DNA from: Chelonoidis abingdonii
Taxonomy: Eukaryota > Chordata > Testudines > Testudinidae
NCBI RefSeq assembly: GCF_003597395.2
Contig: NC_133778.1
Coordinates: 28,035,070 to 28,099,069, forward strand
DNA: 64,000 bases
Direction: 5' to 3'
A program made the position numbers and the translations under genes. This document shows positions 56,440 to 64,000 of the stretch, in pieces (position 1 is the first letter of the stretch; each line of letters begins with the position of its first letter). Under the pieces are notes generated by a model that had not been told where the DNA came from, did not search any database, and worked only from the letters and a program-made list of their open reading frames with translations.

Positions 56440-57805
56440 GTTAGGATTCCCCCAAGACCTCTTCCACTTGAGTCTCCAAGAACTCAGATTCCAGTGTCAT
56501 CACTCTGGTTCCTTTATTTGGCATACAGTAAGGCTATGCTGAGTTGATCAAACTCGGGCATAGGGGATGGGCATAGGATGTACAACACATCCAGAGTTAC
56601 ACAGTAAACCTCTTACTTTATATACTTTTACATATGACACTACATTTACTATACATTGCATCATATGTTTTGGGATTGGCTCGGTCACTTCATAGGAACC
56701 AATCCCTGTACAGTCCATGTACAACTTACCCTCTACCTCATCTTACATTCCAGGCCTGTCTTATCCATTATTATTTTGTTCATTGTAAATGATTCTCTGG
56801 GTGTTCTTCCTTATCTTAGTTAGTACAGACATTCTGTTTCCAGCTTGCCGATCCATTTAGCACCTTAATTCTGTCTCCCAAGACATGAGGCCTCACCCAC
56901 GTCCAGTTACTCTTGTCAAACCAGGCTTCCATTCCACTGCTTTTGTTTTTTTTAAATATATTAGTGTTTGTTTTATTTGTATTATATTTTGGGGTTTTTT
57001 TGTGGCTTCCTTTTTAAATTTAGTATCTAGCAATACATTTCCAAGACCGCAAATGGTTGTAATTATTTGAATTACCATTAATATTAGACTTAAAATACAA
57101 ACCAGGAGGTGCCAGCTCACTTTCTTTGCTTTACATCCACTGGGATGTAATTTTACATTACAAGCTTGCTTTGCCTTTAAAGCATTTTTTTCTGGTCATA
57201 TTAATTTTGCTTTTACTACATTATAAAAAACTGGTACTCTCTATCTCGCTAGCTAACATGGGAAATTTAGATCTGAAAGAGAATATAGGCCAATTAAAAT
57301 AATATTCCCTGAGTCCTTACCAGAAGTGGTGCTTTTTAGCCACCACACAATTCTTGTTATTACCAGCACAAGCAGTTTTTACTTTACCAGTGTTCCAGCA
57401 TCTCAGCTGTAGTGTGCAATTTGGAGTCTGTTCCCCGAGGGTGAACCTACATGCTGGCTACTCTGCCTGGAGGACATTACACAGGCATATGTAAGTGTCT
57501 CCCAGACCTTGTATTGTCTTGTAACAGTATTTGAGAAGGGAAAACAAATTCGTTCCACACTGTACGGGTTGCAGTGGTTTTATATTTAACTTCACGGTAT
57601 TGGATCCTTGTTAATTTTTTATTCTGCACCATGTGGTGTCCCTCTTTTGTACCAAATTTTTAACTTATCTATGGTGATAAAAAAGAGCAAGCTTTTTGGC
57701 TCCATATTACTTACCACTGGTTTTACTTTGTATAATGTACTAAACCTGTCTCTCAAAAATGAAGCCTCACCCATGTCCAATTACTCATGTCAAGCCTGAC
57801 CTACA
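56440..57805 (-). repeat. Possible retroviral or other long repeat, limits uncertain
   Basis: Two diverged direct copies of a motif (GACATGAGGCCTCACCCACG, then TCCAGTTACTC) lie at about 56874-56932 and 57750-57803. A minus-strand AATAAA-type signal lies near 56515, within a block starting TGTTAGGATTC (56440) that could be an LTR. A minus-strand ORF at 56893-57120 has a hydrophobic stretch followed by a Lys-rich tail. The pieces suggest an old LTR element in minus orientation, but no conserved retroviral domain was recognised. Confidence 0.3.
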
Positions 57806-57861
57806 GTAAGTAGTCCCATTGATTTAGTGAGATTGCTTGTGCAAAAGTTTGTTCAGTATAG

Positions 57862-58198
57862 CAGGGGTTTGCCACTTTTTTCTTTCTGAGGCTCCCACAA
57901 CATGCTATTTAAAAACTCCGTGGCCCAGCTGTGCCACAACTGTTTTCGGCATATAAAAACCAGGGCCAGCGTTAGAGGGTGGCAAGCAGAGCAATTGTCT
58001 GGGGTCCCACCACAGAGGGCACAATAAAGCTAAGTTGTTCAGGCTTTGGCTTTAGTCCCGGGTTGCAGTTCTGTGCAGCTAGGCTTCATCTTTCAGCTAT
58101 GGGCTCTAGCGAGTCTAATGCTGGCCATGCTTGACAGAGCCTTTGAAACCTGCTTGTGGTGCCCGTGGGGGCCACAAACCCCTGGTAGAGAACCAGTG
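57862..58198. mobile_element. hAT (Charlie-like) element (337 bp) in intron 6
   Basis: It starts CAGGGGTTTGCCAC and ends GGTAGAGAACCAGTG. The flanks CAGTATAG and CAGTACAG match at 7 of 8 positions. The interior includes a second short segment (CAGGGCCAGCGTTAGAGG) that looks like the start of another hAT type. Confidence 0.75.
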
Positions 58199-58206
58199 CA
58201 GTACAG

Positions 58207-59425
58207 TATATTACATCTGCAGTTGGGTATCTGTCAGAGTTTGCCTTTCCTTTAGTCTTCACATTGAGTGGCTGGGGTGCAATGACACATGTTCAGTGAA
58301 ACTTTTAAAACATGAGTTGAAAACTTGTAGGGATGTTTACACTATTAAACATCGCCTAGAATCAGTGCCACGTACTTCAAGGTATAGTCATTTGGGGTGA
58401 ATGGAATTTTTTTTACTGACAGGATCTAGTATATTATATATTCCAGCATGTATAGTGTGCACAGGGAAGCTGTCAGATGCTGCAGGGAAGCAGAGCTCCA
58501 GAGTTAATACAAGATCTTAAAATAGCCCTACAGACCAAGACCAATCTGGCTATTAGCTAATTAGTTGTCCCATTTATTCATTTTAAATTGTATCTTCTTA
58601 ATTTCAGTATCATTTAGTTCTTGCCACAAAGATACACAAACTTTCTTAAATTCAAACTAAGCTTTGAAGCTCCTGCTCCCTTTGAAAGCTTACCTGAGCA
58701 GTAAGTAATACGGAATTTTGCAGATTTTTACAAGTTTAATGAATGCTATGATTTTGCTTAAGATAAGTTACTGCATTTGTAAATGGCCTGTACAATTGCT
58801 GTAACTTTTGAAATGTTCGTTCTCTCTCACAGTGCTTAACAAAAAACAGAATTAAGATGAAGCCTACGATATAATAATTTGTTTAACTAGGTACTTAATT
58901 CTTTACCAAAACATTTATTATAGATTGCTGCTAATTCCAAGAAGCTAATGTTTAAGTGTTTCAAGTCTCTAAAGTACATCATGGAACATTAGATGATTGA
59001 ATCTTCTTTTCCCTGCTTATTGAATCAGTCCTGCAGATGTTTTTTTGATGTTTTTAAAACCATCTGTCTTTGGAGTTGCTGTTGACAACATTTGCCAGAC
59101 CAAAAACAGATCAGAGAAGAGGCAAACATCTGTCAAGATAAAATATGGTTAGATAGAAAAGGAAATGAAAACAGACCACGTTAATAATACATTTCCACTT
59201 AAGTGTAGCAGCATGAGACCACAGCTTGAACCTTTTACCCACACACTACTGATTGCTTAACTCTAATTTTATTTGAGTTAAGGTATACAGGATGTTATGG
59301 ACAGGTTTAAATAAGTTTTTGGTATGTTTGTCTAATATGTCTTTTTGCATCGATACTGAGTAAACAGTTGTAATCAAGCTACCTTTCTTAAATTTCATGT
59401 AGCTAGAATGTCCAAAAACAGTAGC
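58207..59425. other. HIBCH intron 6, no exon recognised
   Basis: AT-rich sequence without plausible exons or complete repeats. Confidence 0.5.
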
Positions 59426-59429
59426 AATG

Positions 59430-60436
59430 TGCATGTATATCTTGACTTCAGTTAGGCTTTTGATACTGTCTCACATAACCTTCTCATACACAAACTAGAG
59501 AAATACAACCTAGATGGAGCTACTAAAGGGGTGCATAACTACTCTCTGAGAATGATTTTCCAACCAGTTATCAGTAGTTCAGTCATGCTAGAAGGGCATA
59601 ACGAGTGGGGTCCCATAGGGATTGGTTATGGGTCCAGTTCTGTTCAATATCTTCGTCAATGATTTAGATAATGGCATAGAGAATGCACTTATAAAGTTTG
59701 CAGATGATACCAAGCTGGGAGCAATCAGTTGCACACATACAAAAGGAGAAATGACTGCCTAGGAAGGAGTACTGTGGAAAACGATCTGGGGGTCATAGTG
59801 GATCACAAGCTAAATATGAGTCTACAGGGTAACGCTTTTGCAAATAAAGCAAACATCATTCTGGGATGTATTAGCAGGAGAACTGTAAGCAAGACATGAG
59901 AAGTAATTCTTCCACTCTACTCTGTGCTGATTAGGCCTCAACTGGAGTATTGTGTCCAGTTCTGGGCACCACATTTCAGGAAAGATGTGGACAAATTGGA
60001 GAAAGTCCAGAGAAGAGCAAAAGAAAAAAAAATAAAAGGTCTAGAAAACAATCTGAGGGAAGATTGAAAAAATTGGGTTTTTTCAGTCTAGAGAAGAGAA
60101 GATGTGGAGAGGGGACATAACAGTTTTCAAGTACATAAAAGGTTGTTATAAGGAAGAGGGAGAAAAATTGTTCTTCTTAACCTCTGAGGAGAGGACAAGA
60201 AGCAATTGGCTTAAATTGCAGCAAGGGCAGTTTAGGTTGGACATCAGCAAAAATTTCCTAACTGTCAAGAGTGATTAAGCACTGGAATAAAATTGCTTAG
60301 GGAGGTTGTGGAATCTCCATTATTGGGGATTTTTAAGAGCAGGTTGGACAAACACCTGTCAGGGATGGCCTAGATAATACTTAATCCTGCCTTGAGTGCA
60401 AGGGTCTCGAGGTCCCTTCCAGTTCTATGATTCTAT
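59430..60436 (+). mobile_element. CR1 LINE 3' part in intron 6
   Basis: The plus-strand frame pieces YLDFS*AFDTV (about 59435-59470), [14 protein letters not shown] (about 59630-59670) and FADDTKLG (about 59697-59720) are the reverse transcriptase active-site blocks, with the catalytic Asp pair intact in FADD. After stops and deletions come [20 protein letters not shown], a FFSLEKRR-like stretch and the 3' tail (GGGAGGTTGTGGAATCTCCA, AGGGTCTCGAGGTCCCTTCC, TTCTATGATTCTAT). It is a dead 5'-truncated copy in the same orientation as the host gene. Confidence 0.85.
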
Positions 60437-60439
60437 ATC

Positions 60440-63400
60440 ACATCTTTGCCAGCAAAATACCATTTTAAATTAAATACCTGGAAAGTGTCTGATTCGCAGT
60501 CTTAGACAGCAGGGAACTCCCCCTGTCAGTCCTCTAATGCCAGTTATTGAGAAACAAAAATATCTTGTAAAACCCTGGAGTCTAGCATCCTCAATAGTGG
60601 CTACTGAAATTAATCTCAAATACTCCAAAGCTGTTCTGTAGGTTTCTCTAGATTTTTTTTGTTTATTTAGATGCTAACCACTGTCCTTGTGCTTAACATC
60701 AGCTTAAAATTGAATTAAGTTAGATATTGATAGCTATTGAACCAGTATAGCCATAAACACAACATATTATATGGGGTAATGTGCTGTGTGTAGAGCATTT
60801 GTAATGGTGCTCAGTGAATTCTGACTTAAAGAACCACTGAAGAGACTTAAGAAAAACTATTGCTTAGTAGTGGCGGTCTTCTAGTAAAAAAGGAGCAGAA
60901 TTGTGCTCAGTGCATGTGTTAATAGTTGCCTTATAGGGCAGAGAAAAAAGTGGCCTTGTAAATAAGGGAAGGTTCCTGTGCCTATATTACCTCACTAGCA
61001 TATTCTCAGTCATCATTTACTGTATGAAGAAATGCAATTCAGATGTACATTTTTTGCCTTGCATAATTAAGTGTGGTAATTTATTTTTTTAAACAGTGTT
61101 AGGTGATAAAGTTATAACAGAACATACAAAGTTTAAACAGTAGCCAAAAATGAGGTAGGTGCTTTATAGAGATAACATGGTTCCTGACTGAAGAGTTTAC
61201 AATGCAATTTTATGTGAAAATAGCAACATTGTAACAAATGTCCACAATTGAGGCATAGTAGACAGTTGAGGAAAGAGAGAGAGCTTTGCCAGTATTCTAC
61301 GCTCCCCACTGTTAGAGTTCTCTAGGAAAATTCTGCTATAGCCTTGATGCTGCAACTTTGCCGAGTTCAAATTGCCAGTGGTTTTAACAATAGTTCTCGC
61401 AATGAGCTGGAGCAAGATAAGGGAGCTCTGGGTTTACAGGGTTCTTCACCCTGATTTCCTCAGCATAGTCATGAAGCAGCTCCAAAAATTTACTTTCCAG
61501 AAAGAACTTAGTTTTCCTTCTTTAAAGAGCACCTTTTCTTCCCCAGACTAATACCCAGATAAGCAATATATGGAATAAGGCTGACATTCTATCACACACA
61601 CAACTCAAATTTCTTAATTTGCTCACTTGCTGTTAAAGCATACTTGTCAGTCATGTTAACAGTGTCAGTTTTGGTATGCTCCGGTAGGAGAGTATGGATT
61701 AATCCTGCAGTTGCTTTATGTGCAGAATTTAAACTGAATTCAAAAGCAGTTTTGAGTGCAAATTACTAGTTTGATCAGGCAAAGAGGGGTTGGAAGAGTT
61801 GGAAGAAAAGCCATAGTTTGAGTTCAAAAATTATTTTTTGGAGTACAAAAACCTCTTTAGAGCCAAGTAACTGAATATCCTGTTTGGATTCTGGAAAGTA
61901 ACTTGTAATTTGGGGTGCTTCAGTTTTAGGCTGTTCGACTTGACACGCCTTTGAAAGGGGGTTCATTTTCAGAAAGCGTGTGCTCAGCATTTGTGAAAAT
62001 CAAGTTTCAGGTTGGGCAAAGTCATTAGCCCCTTCTGAAAATGTAGGCCTATTGATTTTATTATGGAAGGTGTGTGTCGTTTCCAAAAATTCATTTTTAG
62101 TGCAATGGAAGCTTCAGTAGGGTTTAGGCAATTTTTCAAACTGTAAATTTTTGCCTTTTTAAACAGTCATGTAAATCTATTGAGGAAAAGATTAGAAAAT
62201 ACTTGCATACTAGTGTCCACATAAACCAAAACAGATACATATGCCTTAGTAAACAAATGTTACCTCCACTTCTAAAATATGAAGCCTTTTAGAAGAATAT
62301 TTTTGTCATGTAACTTTTACCACACTTGCAAACTGTGTTTTAGAGAGAAGTTGCACAGTATGCTGAACTATAAACTGAATCTCTATGGCATAATTAGTTT
62401 ACAGTATAAAGTATCATGTAATTAGAAAGGGCCATACATTGTCATTCACCTGCGTTTGAAACATCTATCGATTTCAAGTGAAGTTTTGTGTACAGATAAA
62501 TGGCAGAATATGGCCCAGCATTGTTGGTTGTTCTTTTGCTAGAGCAAAAATATCATGGCTAAACTGTTTTTATGAAGTTCATCTTAAATAATTGTATTTA
62601 AGGCTTGTATCTAGTCAGTAAATAACATCTTTCATCTTAGCTACGGGCCTGTGTACTCTGTGGCAAACTGGACCTAAACATTATGGTCATCTCTCTGGAT
62701 TCTGTTGCTGTTTGGTGCAATAGACTAGAAATTATGCATATTTAATTTACAATTTTAAAAAAGCTTTTAATAAATTCAGTACAGACATGGATACAATTAT
62801 CAAAGTAACCCCTGTTTATTTTGATAGTAAATTAATTTTATTTTACGCTGCCATACATTTGGTTTTGTATTTGGGGCACTGAAATTGAGGACATTTTTCC
62901 ATGTCCTATATAACCTCCACTCTGGGTCTGAACAAGCCAGTCTGACCTTGCACTTACGCTACAAGGTCTGTCTGTTCTTCAGGTTATGACTTATCGTTCC
63001 TGGAAGTCAGTGGGAGCTAAAAGAACTTATGAAAAACAGGCCACTTAGCTGCTCAAAGGTGGATGTAGGAACTTAACTTTCAGCATCTAAATATGGAAAA
63101 TTTGGTCTTAGGCTGTTGAAGACAGCATAAAGAGAAGTTGGAAATTTTGGTCCATCTTGTAAGGAGAGTTGGAGGAATTAAAATCATTGGTTAATTGTAC
63201 AAGTTTTGTATTTGGTGTTTATACTGTAAATTCACCTAAACTTTAGAGTTTCGGTTAGGCATATTTTATAAATCAAAATGATAAAATGTTGGGAACATTC
63301 CTTTTGCATACTGTGATTTATATTTCTATTCATTTTAGACCACTTATCAATGTATCAGAATGTGAGTAAATAGATTTTGGGTTACCTGAAATCACAGACT

Positions 63401-64000
63401 GTAGAAATATGTATGTTGCTTGAAGGTGCGTTGAGGTACTCTTTATCTTCTACAGTAGTTCACATATAAAAGAGTGCCACGTCTGACTCTTAACTGGCTT
63501 TTCTTTAAAATTAGACAAACACCTGATTCAGATCACTTTCCTGTTTGACATGTATAAGCAGATGACAGTGGAAATGGCAGGGAAATATATTAATATTAAT
63601 GTATAGGTATATTTTTATTCTTTGTGACAATTCAATTGGGAACTGGGTACACAGTGAATGACAACTATCTAAATCTTGAATTGCTGTCAGCATTTTTAAT
63701 AATGTGTTTTTCTGTAAGAACTTTAAGTGAGCCAGTAGGTGGGGTTGTAGAGCTTATTAATTTTCTGAAGTTTACTATGTACTTTTCTAGAATTGTAATT
63801 TTTTTGTGCCACAAAGTTGCTTGTTTTTAATATCTTCCTTCATGTGTAAGGGCTTCAGAATAACCTGCTTAACTGACAGAAGTTTGGCTAATAACAATAA
63901 GATGAAAATAGACAAAAAACTGGAGTGAATTTGACAAGAAACTGTGTATTGAAAATCAGTGGGACACGTTCTGAGTGCAAGCCACACACTGGGCCTGTGG
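60440..64000. other. HIBCH intron 6 (continuing), no exon recognised
   Basis: AT-rich intron to the window end. I looked for sequence that could encode the expected continuation (a GVGLSVHG-like start followed by a MPE motif) and saw none. Small ORFs at 61197-61415, 61775-61990 and 63511-63987 have no support. Confidence 0.5.

Noticed and set aside
60440..64000. HIBCH exon 7 in the last part of the window
   Set aside because: No sequence encoding the conserved continuation after GITMGG was seen with an acceptor site, so it is presumed to lie beyond 64000.

Overview
This is vertebrate nuclear DNA, almost certainly from a reptile and most probably a turtle. Short ORFs are scattered among introns and decayed repeats, and there is no operon-like gene packing. 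The repeat mix is the best clue: CR1 LINEs in several orientations, many hAT elements with clean 8-bp target duplications, short inverted-repeat elements with 3-bp duplications, a Penelope-like element and retroviral LTRs. The species call is an inference from this repeat style; I could not search a database.

Only one host protein-coding gene is supported: the 5' portion of HIBCH (mitochondrial 3-hydroxyisobutyryl-CoA hydrolase, valine catabolism) on the + strand. Its first exon lies in a CpG-rich promoter near 40.44-40.85 kb. Six coding exons follow (40774-40814, 44030-44072, 45177-45317, 46699-46783, 48564-48644, 50931-50983). They join in frame into 444 nt (148 codons), ending just before the conserved Gly-rich segment. 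No further exon was found up to 64000, so the catalytic half and stop codon should lie beyond the window and intron 6 is at least 13 kb.

Layout: 1-1365, GC-rich end and a C-rich minisatellite of about 38 bp period. 1366-2693, a hAT relic with an inverted duplicate of its transposase C-terminus. 4.1-8.1 kb, a 950-bp inverted-repeat element, hAT copies and an LTR-like block. 10.6-15.1 kb, two CR1 elements head to head. 18.9-24.4 kb, GC-rich hAT elements. 26.5-30.3 kb, a 3.75-kb hAT element with a broken ZMYM1-like transposase, itself invaded by a CR1 and a solo LTR. 31-34.1 kb, more hAT copies and a multi-hairpin element. 37.95-38.9 kb, a Penelope-like element with an inverted 5' part. 39.3-40.4 kb, a G-rich 38-bp minisatellite abutting the HIBCH promoter. 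40.8-64 kb, HIBCH exons and introns filled with CR1, L1-like, hAT, mariner-like and other repeats.

Apart from HIBCH, the window is best read as a transposon graveyard. I found no convincing new functional gene system. The most interesting items are structural: the twin-primed Penelope element, the nested hAT, several hairpin-rich elements, a perfect 28-bp hairpin in a HIBCH intron, and the G-rich minisatellite beside the promoter.
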